From contig CAVYTF010000005.1 in assembly GCA_963771435.1 (NCBI GenBank), forward strand, positions 36,514 through 100,513: a stretch of DNA of 64,000 bases, written 5' to 3'. Source of the stretch: CAVYTF01 sp963771435 (GTDB lineage Bacteria > Bacteroidota > Bacteroidia > Chitinophagales > Chitinophagaceae). Below, piece after piece: positions 35,701 through 42,299 of this stretch (its first letter is position 1; each line of letters begins with the position of its first letter). A program made the translations under genes and the position numbers. The notes beneath the pieces were generated by a model. It was not told the origin of the DNA. It did no database searches and saw only the letters and a program-made list of their open reading frames with translations.

Positions 35701-37039
35701 AAACCAATAAGCTTGTTGGCGGGTTAGTTAAAGGAGCAGCGGCATTAGTTGCAGTCAAGGCTACCTGCGTAGGAAAGATACCTAAAGTAGTGCCGCCGGA
35801 AAGGTCAAGGATAGCTGCAGCATTTGGCGTAGTTGTTCGGATGCCTACGTTTACTCCATTAGCCCCTGCACCGCCTAAGATCAATGAGTTGGAAGCGCCA
35901 ACAATAGCGCTATAACCAATAGCTGTTGCATTAGTAAGGGCAGCGGAGCTTACATTGGTTGCATAGCCTACAAAAGTATTATTTGTACCTGTCGTGTTGG
36001 CAACCCCTGTATTATAGCCTATTGCCGTATTCCCTGCACCGGTTGTATTCGCTGATAAAGCGTTACTGCCAACTGCAATATTTTGAATACCGTTAGTAGT
36101 AGAAGTAGGTTGATTCGCAAAAAGCGTATTATAGCCAATGGCGGTATTATCTGTATTGTATGCAGTGCCGCCGTTTGTATAAGATTGCGTAAATAAACTT
36201 TGATACCCCATTACAGTATTATTGCTTGCCGTTGTATTATGCATAATTGTGCTGGACCCTACTGATGTATTATATGAACCTGTTGTATTAAATTCAAGGT
36301 TCAGGCCGCCTACAGAGGTATTCTGGGTGCCGCTGGTGTTTGCAAAAAGAGAACCATAACCTACCCCGGTGTTCTGTGTAGCGTTGTTTTGGCTAAGTGC
36401 AGTATACCCAACCGCTGTATTTGCAGCGCCGGTTGTATTTGCTCCCAGCGCATTATCGCCAACAGCAGTATTGTTTACCCCGCTTGAATTGCTCTTTAAA
36501 GCATTTGAGCCCAAAGCTGTAATGCTTGTGGCAGTAGTAGTGCCGATATTACCCGCATTCCTGCCAAAAGTTGCAATAGAATTAGCCGGGTCAATATAAC
36601 CACCGAGTATATTGTTCACCTCAAATTTGAGTGCATTATTATCCGTAGTGCCTATAAAGTTAGTAGAGGGGTTTGTTCCGCCGTTGCCTAATGTAAGCCA
36701 TGAAGTGCTTGAACTGCTATTGCCTGCAGCAAACATTACCCAGTTAGGCGCGGCAGGGGTGCCTGCATTATAATAATAACCGGGCGTTACATTGTTTGGC
36801 GCTGCGCCTGCCGTTGCTGTATTATATACCATCAAACTTGTCGGCGGTGCGGCCACAGGCCCGGCAGTGTTAGTAGCTGTCAATGCTACCTGTGGCGGAT
36901 AAAGCCCCAGCGTTGTTGCATTGGACAGGTCCAAAACAGACGCTGCATTAGGTGCGGTATTTGCACCAACAGTCATTTGGCCATTTGCAGTAACAGCTAA
37001 CATAAGTATGGCTGTTAAAAAAGAGTATACAGTCTTCAT
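29729..37039 (-). CDS. Giant secreted YadA-head-like repeat protein
   Basis: The product of about 2436 aa starts MKTVYSFLTAILMLAVTANG (ATG at 37039), a signal peptide. It holds five modules, each opening with a phrase like TPNAAAILDLSGGTTLG (near bases 36,950, 35,815, 34,790, 33,660 and 32,245), then SLLVYNTATAG...PGYYYNAGTPAAPNWVM. All modules except the fourth continue with runs of NTAVGYNALxxNTTG units resembling trimeric-autotransporter head repeats. The fourth carries a non-repeat segment with STLFMTSSNQLGINMGG. The last 140 residues form a distinct domain (EAPEIYFEDYGEGALVNGKV, HPLRVFIQLEGDCKGVYVTN) seen at the end of tail-fibre-like Bacteroidota proteins. Probably a fibrous adhesin; no T9SS domain is evident. 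The frame is intact despite the repeats. Confidence 0.88.
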   Translation of the reverse strand: MKTVYSFLTAILMLAVTANGQMTVGANTAPNAASVLDLSNATTLGLYPPQVALTATNTAGPVAAPPTSLMVYNTATAGAAPNNVTPGYYYNAGTPAAPNWVMFAAGNSSSSTSWLTLGNGGTNPSTNFIGTTDNNALKFEVNNILGGYIDPANSIATFGRNAGNIGTTTATSITALGSNALKSNSSGVNNTAVGDNALGANTTGAANTAVGYTALSQNNATQNTGVGYGSLFANTSGTQNTSVGGLNLEFNTTGSYNTSVGSSTIMHNTTASNNTVMGYQSLFTQSYTNGGTAYNTDNTAIGYNTLFANQPTSTTNGIQNIAVGSNALSANTTGAGNTAIGYNTGVANTTGTNNTFVGYATNVSSAALTNATAIGYSAIVGASNSLILGGAGANGVNVGIRTTTPNAAAILDLSGGTTLGIFPTQVALTATNAAAPLTNPPTSLLVYNTVTAGVSPNNVVPGYYYNSGTPAAPNWVMVLAGNNNFSTSWLTLGNGGTNANINFVGTTDANGLKFRVNNTLAGYLDPTFDITTFGKLAGNVGTTTAASITAIGANALKKNTSGAANTAIGDYAITTNTSGVDNTAVGYSGLYNNTVGNYNAALGYNALEGNSSANNNTAVGYNSLYTQNFSNGGVAYAANNTAIGFEALYANQPVTTANGIQNTGVGMLALSTNTNGYNNTGVGYNTGGTNTTGSNNTFVGYSANSGSAALTNATAIGANAVVSASNALVLGGTGVNAVNVGIGTTTPNAAAILDLSGGTTLGLYPTLVALTATNAAAPLTTPPTSLLVYNTATTGTSPNNVIPGYYYNAGTPATPNWVMIQAGNNNGSTAWMTLGNGGTNPSTNFIGTTDNNALKFKVNNLLGGYIDPANSIVTFGRNAGNIGTTTATSITALGSNALKSNSSGVNNTAVGDNALGANTTGAANTAIGYNALSQSNATQNTALGYGSLFSNSSGAQNTAVGGLNLEFNTTGSFNTSVGSGTAIHNTTANNNTVIGYESLFTQSFSNGGTAYNSDNTAVGYEALFSDQPTATSNGIRNIAVGSNALSANTTGTGNTAIGYNTGLTNATGANNTFVGFSANAGGAALTNATAIGANAVVSASNAFILGGTGANAVNVGIGTATPNAAAILDLSGGTTLGIYPTQVSLTATNVAAPLTSPPTSLLVYNTATTGTAPYNVTPGYYYNSGTPAAPNWVMLSSGNSSSSTSWLTLGNAGTSSATNYIGTTDATDFVTRTAATERMRVFSGGGVGIGTTTQLGNALVSLKAGSSNTFLSNDNNSNWQVANSGGTYEFFLTPRGGDNITYMNYGSGGMTVRTNGSLSTLFMTSSNQLGINMGGSTTTNPASPTSILEVAGNNLYNSTSYEALIKLDATTVATSPFVRAPIGAIYHNYNSTAGASYVGIESYDYTNPTGTKHAIALNEYGGNVGIGTSNPTTALHVKTAAGNTFVNIDNSSATVQSGINFLGNGALKANMYFDPTAATYGANGAVLINNVGATTPNTVLNLTNGYVGIGIAIPTNPLHVKTAAGNTFVNIDNSVATAQSGINLESSGTAKANIYFDPTVATYGTYGAIVINSIGTTSANTILNPAYGNVGMGTPLPNAAAELDMSGVTTKGIYPTQVALTATNAAAPLTNPPTSLLVYNTASAGVSPNNVVPGYYYNAGTPAAPNWVMLAAGNNSSSTSWLTLGNAGTTPGTNFVGTTDNKALEFKVNNILGGYIDPANSIATFGRHAGNIGTTTATSITAFGSNALNSNSSGANNTAIGDNALGANTTGAANVAVGYNALASSSTLTANTAIGYVSLFANTSGTNNTSVGGQNLAANISGSSNTSVGSSGLFNNTSGSQNTALGYQTLNTQSFANGGTAFNTDNTAIGYQALFADQPTATNNGIQNIAVGSNALAANTIGTQNTATGYNAGRLNSTGSSNTFIGSLSGNLNTTGGGNVFVGAGAGADNTTTSGVTAIGYFAGGDNTAADNVFVGYHAGASNITGAFNTFLGYQAGFLTTAGNNTLVGSVAGQANTIGTGNAMFGDNTGTSNISGNKNTFIGESAGTTNSTGSNNTVLGYGANVATNNLTNATAIGYSSVVSSSNALVLGGTGANQVNVGIGTTAPSATEMLTVTGAALNGINGTTTSSTVGSYGVRGSNATAVGSLGYTYSAGINLGVFGFASSATDVSVLGSQSNGDGISVEGINNAASGSGGTGVGIYGNVSQGLGFGVVGLNTYSTVTGNGTGVAGGGNNQGVNILAGGSGGSFTGYTTGVFAYSSAANPTVSQAVYCNNAGVICRVDYFDGTTQYKILGTGTVSTIVKATDDSKVVLHAPEAPEIYFEDYGEGALVNGKVHINIDPSFAKNVTINDKHPLRVFIQLEGDCKGVYVTNKTTKGFDVVELNSGASNVSFQWHIVCNRADEDLGNGRISKNADQRFEKAPADLPTMSVKNDPK

Positions 37040-37225
37040 ACGGGCAATTTTTTTATATGACAAAACTCAAAAGTGCTATTGTGTATTTTAAACACATTTA
37101 GCAATGCGAACGTAATTAGAAATATTTTAAGGGTCAAATTTAATTTTTTTTATAATAGGAAAGCCTTAAATTACGCTTGTTGCATCAACTCCCTAAATCG
37201 TAACCAATCCTCCAAAACATACAGG

Positions 37226-37233
37226 TAGCTTTG
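37226..37233 (+). promoter_or_regulatory. Possible -7 promoter box for the alcohol dehydrogenase gene
   Basis: TAGCTTTG fits TAnnTTTG, 17 bases upstream of the ATG at 37251. No -33 element is convincing. Confidence 0.4.
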
Positions 37234-37250
37234 CATAAAAATTAAATACT

Positions 37251-38294
37251 ATGATAGCGACAAAAGGATATGCAACACATGGCGCAACAGAGCCTGTTGT
37301 ACCTTTCAGCTTTGAACGCAGGGAACCCGGCCCGCATGATGTACATTTTAATATACTTTATTGCGGCGTATGCCATTCAGATATTCACCAGGTACGCAAC
37401 GAATGGGGCAACTCCATATACCCCATGGTACCCGGCCATGAAATTGTAGGCAGGGTAACCAAAACAGGCAGCCATGTTACAAAGTTTAAAGAGGGCGACC
37501 TTGCTGCCGTAGGATGTCTTGTAGATTCATGCCGGGAATGTGACAACTGCAAAAAAGGCCTGGAACAGTACTGCAAAAATGGAGCTGTAGGGACCTACAA
37601 TTCTCTTGAAAGAGACGGAAAAACACCAACTTATGGTGGCTATTCAAACCAGATCACTGTACATGAAGATTTTGTCCTGCATGTGTCAGATAAAATACCG
37701 ATAGAAACAGTAGCGCCCCTTCTCTGTGCAGGCATCACCACCTATTCCCCTCTCCGTCATTGGAACGTAGGCAAAGGCCATAAAGTAGGTGTTGTAGGCC
37801 TTGGAGGCCTTGGCCACATGGCAGTTAAATTCGCCGCATCCTTTGGCGCGGAGGTAACTATGCTCAGCACCTCTCCTTCGAAAGAAGCAGATGCCCGCCG
37901 CCTTGGTGCACATAAGTTTGCCCTTACCTCAAACCCGGAACAGTTAAAAGAATTAAAAGGCCACTTTAATTTTATAATCGACACCGTATCTGCTCCTCAC
38001 GACTACAATACTTACTTAACAATGCTTGATACCGACGGCATTATGATATGTGTCGGCGTTCCACCGAAACCAATTGAATTTTACGGGTTCAGCTTATTGG
38101 GCAATCGCCGCAGCATCGCCGGTTCAGGCATCGGCGGCATCCCTGAAACACAGGAAATGCTAGATTATTGCGCGGAACACGGCATCACCTCAGATGTAGA
38201 GATCATAGACATAGCATATATCAACGAAGCCTACGAAAGAATGCTCAAAGGCGATGTCAAATACCGTTTTGTTATAGACCTTGCAACATTATAA
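37251..38294 (+). CDS. Zinc-dependent alcohol dehydrogenase / aldehyde reductase (YahK-like)
   Basis: This 347-aa medium-chain dehydrogenase has the catalytic zinc Cys41 in CGVCHSDIHQ and PGHEIVG. The structural zinc set CRECDNCKKGLEQYC is intact. The Rossmann fold has GVVGLGGLGHMAVKFAASFG, and the C-terminus reads GVPPKPIEFYGFSLLGNRRS. This closely follows NADP-dependent cinnamyl-alcohol/YahK-type reductases, which reduce a broad range of aldehydes. It stands alone on the plus strand between two giant minus-strand genes, so it is probably unrelated to them in function. It is cytoplasmic. Confidence 0.92.
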   Translation: MIATKGYATHGATEPVVPFSFERREPGPHDVHFNILYCGVCHSDIHQVRNEWGNSIYPMVPGHEIVGRVTKTGSHVTKFKEGDLAAVGCLVDSCRECDNCKKGLEQYCKNGAVGTYNSLERDGKTPTYGGYSNQITVHEDFVLHVSDKIPIETVAPLLCAGITTYSPLRHWNVGKGHKVGVVGLGGLGHMAVKFAASFGAEVTMLSTSPSKEADARRLGAHKFALTSNPEQLKELKGHFNFIIDTVSAPHDYNTYLTMLDTDGIMICVGVPPKPIEFYGFSLLGNRRSIAGSGIGGIPETQEMLDYCAEHGITSDVEIIDIAYINEAYERMLKGDVKYRFVIDLATL

Positions 38295-38340
38295 ACTGAC
38301 ATCCCCCTTTTAGCATTAGAAGGGGAAGGATAAGTCGAAA

Positions 38341-38364
38341 AAGGCCATCCTTATAGGATGGCCT
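38341..38364 (-). terminator. Rho-independent terminator of the S74/T9SS repeat gene
   Basis: Perfect 10-base arms AAGGCCATCC / GGATGGCCTT flank a 4-base loop. On the minus strand a T-run (CCTTTTTCG) follows, 28 bases after the stop at 38392. Similar hairpins follow the other giant genes at 46152 and 50409. Confidence 0.75.
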
Positions 38365-38391
38365 TCAATTCATTGTCATACACAGCAATTA

Positions 38392-41300
38392 CTATTTCGC
38401 CACCACCATCTTTTTCGTATCTATCAACCTACCGTCTATCAGTAAAGAATACTGATACATCCCGGTATTCATTTCAGCACCGCTGATAACCTGCCTCCCA
38501 TAACCGCTGTTAGCAAGCGTATATGTTTTTAAGGTATGCCCTGAAATATCTGTTATCATAAGCGCTGCATTATGGAAGCCCTGTGGAATATAATAGCTGA
38601 TATAGGAACTACCATTAAAAGGGTTGGGAACATTTTGATCAAGGCGGGGCTGGTCTGTAATAGTTGTCACTTGTTCGCTGTTTACTGCGGATTGCATGTT
38701 TGATGAAAAGCTATTACAGCATTGGCTCATAGCAGACTGCATCTGTGCAATAGTGCTTTTTATGTCGCTCAATTGTTGCTGCAAACTGGTGTTTAATTCT
38801 TGCTGTTGTACATTGGCATTCTTTAATGAATCTATCTGCTGTTGTTTATCAGTGTTTGTAGCGCTCAATTCCTGCACTGCCTTAACCAGCGGCACCACGA
38901 ACTCAGCATACCGCAAACCATACAGGTCTTTACTGTTCTTGGCAGCATCAACGCCGCTAAAATTATAGTTTACTTTTTGCGCCGCTTTCTCTACGTCCTG
39001 TGCAATAAATCCTGTATAAATAACCTGCTCTTTTGCAGTGCGCGCTGCTAATTGTTCCTGTGTTGGCTGTAGAGCATTGCCGTCTTTATCTTTATGGATC
39101 GGCCGCTGCACAATTCTATCCGCAGCATCAAGGTTAAGATTATAAGTCACTGGTTGCAATTGGTTAATAAACGCTAAGCCCGGTACATTCTGCTGAATAT
39201 TCTTCTTTACCCTTCCATCGCTTATATTGGTCCAGTTGGCATAGCCCCCGATGCTGGTAACAGCATTATCACCTATACGCACCTGGTCGCTTGCTGTAGC
39301 AAGGGCGCCGCTTCCAAAAGCGTTTGCATCGGTCCAGGTACCTGCATTTACATCTGCATAGCACCCTTCAGCAGTGTTATAACCCCCTGTGGTATTGGAA
39401 AAAAGTGACTCATAACCATTTGTAGTGTTTTCAATCCCCGTTGTATTGGAAGTAAGTGCACCAGCTCCATTTGCAGTGTTTAGAACCCCCGTAGTGTTGT
39501 AATAAAGCGCCTCATCTCCATTTGCAGTGTTATAATTACCAGTGGTATTATAATATAAGGCTTCATAACCATTTGCAGTATTTGCGACCCCCAGGTTATT
39601 GAAATAAAGTGACTGATAACCATTTGCGCTGTTATGATTGCCCGTAGTATTGGCATAAAGCGCTTTGCTGCCGATCGCAGTATTGCCGATGCCGGATGCG
39701 GTATTATTTAATAAAGCTGAATCCCCCACAGCAACAAGGTTACTGCCCGTTTGGTTATATTTTAATGCCCTTACGCCTATTGCCACATTGCTGTACCCCG
39801 TAGTGTTACCGCTAAGGGCGTCATATCCATCACTGGTATTCGCATTGCCTGTAGTATTACCACTAAGAGCATACCCACCATTTGCAGTGTTATAATCACC
39901 AGTTGTGTTATAGTAAAGACTGTTAAAGCCGTTTGCAACATTATAACTGCCGGCAGTATTGTAAAAAAGAGTGCCTAACCCATTTGCTGTGTTATTATTA
40001 CCCGTAGTATTAGAATAAAGGGCATTTGATCCGTTTGCACTATTTGAGCTTCCCGTAGTATTGAAATAAAGGGTAGAAGTTCCGTTTGCTGTATTGGCAG
40101 ATCCGGTTGTGTTAGAATAAAGGGACTGGTAACCATTTGCAGTATTATAATTTCCCGTGTTGTTTGACAAAAGCGTCTTACTACCAATGGCTGTATTTTG
40201 AGAGCCCGTAGTATTATTCAGCAAAGCCGAATCCCCCACAGAAACAAGGTTACTGGCTGTTTGGTTATCCTGTAGTGCACTTACCCCGATTGCTACATTG
40301 CTATACCCTGTAGTGTTTAATTTGAGCGCATTAAATCCATTTGCTGTATTGGCATTACCAGTAGTATTATAAATAAGCGCAAATGAGCCATTTGCAGTAT
40401 TATCATTGCCCGTGGTGTTGGCATTAAGAGCATCTCCACCATTTGCAGTGTTATAATTCCCCGTTGTATTGAAACTAAGGGCATTCACACCATTTGCAGT
40501 ATTGACAACCCCCGTAGTATTAGAACGAAGGGCATCGACACCATTTGCAGTATTATACTCTCCTGTAGTGTTATAATAAAGGGCTTCATACCCATTGGCA
40601 GTATTGAAAAACCCCGTAGTATTGGAATAAAGTGCTTTACTGCCAATTGCTGTATTGTTAAGACCTGTATTATTATTATACAAAGCTGAATCTCCTACAG
40701 CAACAAGATTGCTGCTTGTTTGGTTGCTTTTTAATGCATTTACGCCTATTGCTACGTTGCTGTACCCGGTAGTGTTGTAATAAAGTGCCTGGTAACCATT
40801 TGCTGTATTAGAACTTCCAGTAGTATTATCATACATCGATGCATAGCCATTCGCAGCATTACTGATGCCTGTGGTATTGGATATAAGACTATACTGCCCG
40901 TAAGCACAATTTTGACTGCCTGTAGTATTTCCAGTAAGGGCAAAGGCGCCATTGGCAGTGTTGCCACCGCCGGTTGTATTTGAGTAAAGGGCAGTATAGC
41001 CATTCGCTGTATTGCTAACGCCTGTAGTGTTTGAATAAAGCGTTTGGTAACCATTTGCTGCATTATAACTTCCTGTAGTATTAGAATAAAGCGCTTTGCT
41101 GCCAAAAGCTGTATTGCCTTTTCCTGTTGTATTACTGAACATAGCTGAATCACCTACGGCCACCAGGTTGCTTATCGTTTGGTTGTCTTTTAATGCACTT
41201 ACTCCTATTGCTACATTGCTGTAACCGGTAGTGTTATCGTACATTGCGACATATCCATTTACAGTATTAAAATTGCCTGTTGTGTTGTCATTAAGTGCCT

Positions 41301-42180
41301 CACTGCCGTCTGCAGTATTGCCCATCCCTGTGGTATTAGAAGAGAGTGCCGTATATCCATTCGCAGTATTATTGGTCCCCCCGGAATTAGAATATAGGCT
41401 CAACACTCCGTTGGCAGTATTGCCGCCGCCTGTAGTATTAAAATAAAGTGCTTCATAACCGGTAGCTGTGTTGCTGACACCTGTAGTGTTTAAATAAAGT
41501 GGCAGGTAGCCCGTAGCAGTGTTATAGCTGCCTGTCTTATTGGAGTAAAGTGATTGGTAACCTGTAGCTACGTTATAAGTGCCTGTTGTATTTGAATACA
41601 ACGATTCATACCCTACCGCCGTAAGGTTGCTCACCGTGCTGCTAAACAGTGTGCCATAGCCAACAGCAGTATTGTTGCTGCCCGTTACATTCGTAAAAAG
41701 AGACTGCCCGCCATTTGCAAGGTTATAACTACCTGTCGTGTTATAGTTAAGCGTTTGCCGGCCGATCCGGTATATATATTGCCCTGTTGTATTGGATTGC
41801 AGCGTTGTTGCGCCGTTCGCAACGTTGAACGAACCCGTAAGGCTGGCTCCGCCTAATGCGGCATATCCAAGTGCTGTATTTTCAATGGGCGGATTACTGC
41901 CTGAGGCGTTTTGCAGGCATAAGAACCCGATGCCTGTATTATAATGGCTGCCGGTATAAGTACCTTCTACGATACCTCCTTTGGATCCGCCAAGAACAAA
42001 GTTTAATGGAAATGCATTGGTCGTACCCAACACATTACCGCTAACCGCTGCATTGCCTGCCAGGCTCCAGCTCTGCGCCTGTGCAGCCTGCGTTATTACA
42101 AATAATAGTGCTACAAAAAAGAACAGCTTTTTCATGTTTGTTTGCGTTAAAGCAACAGCCCGGGTGTAATGTGGTTTCAT
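38392..42180 (-). CDS. Giant secreted repeat protein with S74 chaperone domain and T9SS sorting domain
   Basis: This 1262-aa protein has a signal peptide MKKLFFFVALLFVITQAAQA at the ATG at 42135; the frame starts at 42180, and the extra 15 codons begin MKPHY, like the start of the gene at 50242. Residues about 60-930 are roughly fifty 17-aa units of the type NTANGYEALYYNTTGNY. Four longer marker units containing GYSNVAIGVSAL and NLVAVGDSAL give a higher-order period. Near residue 970 lies SDGRVKKNIQ, the start of a peptidase-S74 intramolecular chaperone domain as in phage tail spikes and fibres. A coiled coil (ELSATNTDKQQQIDSLKN) and a T9SS sorting domain (LDQNVPNPFNGSSYISYYIP, C-terminal DTKKMVVAK) follow. 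Probably a trimeric, self-maturing surface fibre. Confidence 0.9.
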   Translation of the reverse strand: MKPHYTRAVALTQTNMKKLFFFVALLFVITQAAQAQSWSLAGNAAVSGNVLGTTNAFPLNFVLGGSKGGIVEGTYTGSHYNTGIGFLCLQNASGSNPPIENTALGYAALGGASLTGSFNVANGATTLQSNTTGQYIYRIGRQTLNYNTTGSYNLANGGQSLFTNVTGSNNTAVGYGTLFSSTVSNLTAVGYESLYSNTTGTYNVATGYQSLYSNKTGSYNTATGYLPLYLNTTGVSNTATGYEALYFNTTGGGNTANGVLSLYSNSGGTNNTANGYTALSSNTTGMGNTADGSEALNDNTTGNFNTVNGYVAMYDNTTGYSNVAIGVSALKDNQTISNLVAVGDSAMFSNTTGKGNTAFGSKALYSNTTGSYNAANGYQTLYSNTTGVSNTANGYTALYSNTTGGGNTANGAFALTGNTTGSQNCAYGQYSLISNTTGISNAANGYASMYDNTTGSSNTANGYQALYYNTTGYSNVAIGVNALKSNQTSSNLVAVGDSALYNNNTGLNNTAIGSKALYSNTTGFFNTANGYEALYYNTTGEYNTANGVDALRSNTTGVVNTANGVNALSFNTTGNYNTANGGDALNANTTGNDNTANGSFALIYNTTGNANTANGFNALKLNTTGYSNVAIGVSALQDNQTASNLVSVGDSALLNNTTGSQNTAIGSKTLLSNNTGNYNTANGYQSLYSNTTGSANTANGTSTLYFNTTGSSNSANGSNALYSNTTGNNNTANGLGTLFYNTAGSYNVANGFNSLYYNTTGDYNTANGGYALSGNTTGNANTSDGYDALSGNTTGYSNVAIGVRALKYNQTGSNLVAVGDSALLNNTASGIGNTAIGSKALYANTTGNHNSANGYQSLYFNNLGVANTANGYEALYYNTTGNYNTANGDEALYYNTTGVLNTANGAGALTSNTTGIENTTNGYESLFSNTTGGYNTAEGCYADVNAGTWTDANAFGSGALATASDQVRIGDNAVTSIGGYANWTNISDGRVKKNIQQNVPGLAFINQLQPVTYNLNLDAADRIVQRPIHKDKDGNALQPTQEQLAARTAKEQVIYTGFIAQDVEKAAQKVNYNFSGVDAAKNSKDLYGLRYAEFVVPLVKAVQELSATNTDKQQQIDSLKNANVQQQELNTSLQQQLSDIKSTIAQMQSAMSQCCNSFSSNMQSAVNSEQVTTITDQPRLDQNVPNPFNGSSYISYYIPQGFHNAALMITDISGHTLKTYTLANSGYGRQVISGAEMNTGMYQYSLLIDGRLIDTKKMVVAK

Positions 42181-42194
42181 TTTGTAAGGTTTTA

Positions 42195-42272
42195 TGTTAA
42201 AAAATATTTCTACAAAATTGAGCCGCTCCTATTGTTTATACAATACCGCAATATGGGGATGTGGTTCGCCTT
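42195..42272 (-). promoter_or_regulatory. Shared upstream element, copy 1
   Basis: Read on the minus strand it contains CCCCATATTGCGGTATTGT, then a variable stretch, then CTCAATTTTGTAGAAATATT, and runs into ATGAAAC at 42180. The same arrangement precedes the YVTN gene at 50242. It also lies in the divergent region upstream of the sensor kinase at 42300, so it could govern both directions. Confidence 0.6.
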
Positions 42273-42299
42273 CCTTATCTTTAATGTATAATACATCCT

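Noticed and set aside
30873..36599. Plus-strand frames with ALSPTAVLFTPLELL-like repeats
   Set aside because: They are antisense to the head repeats of the 2436-aa gene, with no independent coding signature.
38392..42180. Prophage tail-fibre gene because of the S74 domain
   Set aside because: It has a signal peptide and a T9SS sorting domain, and no phage structural genes are nearby.
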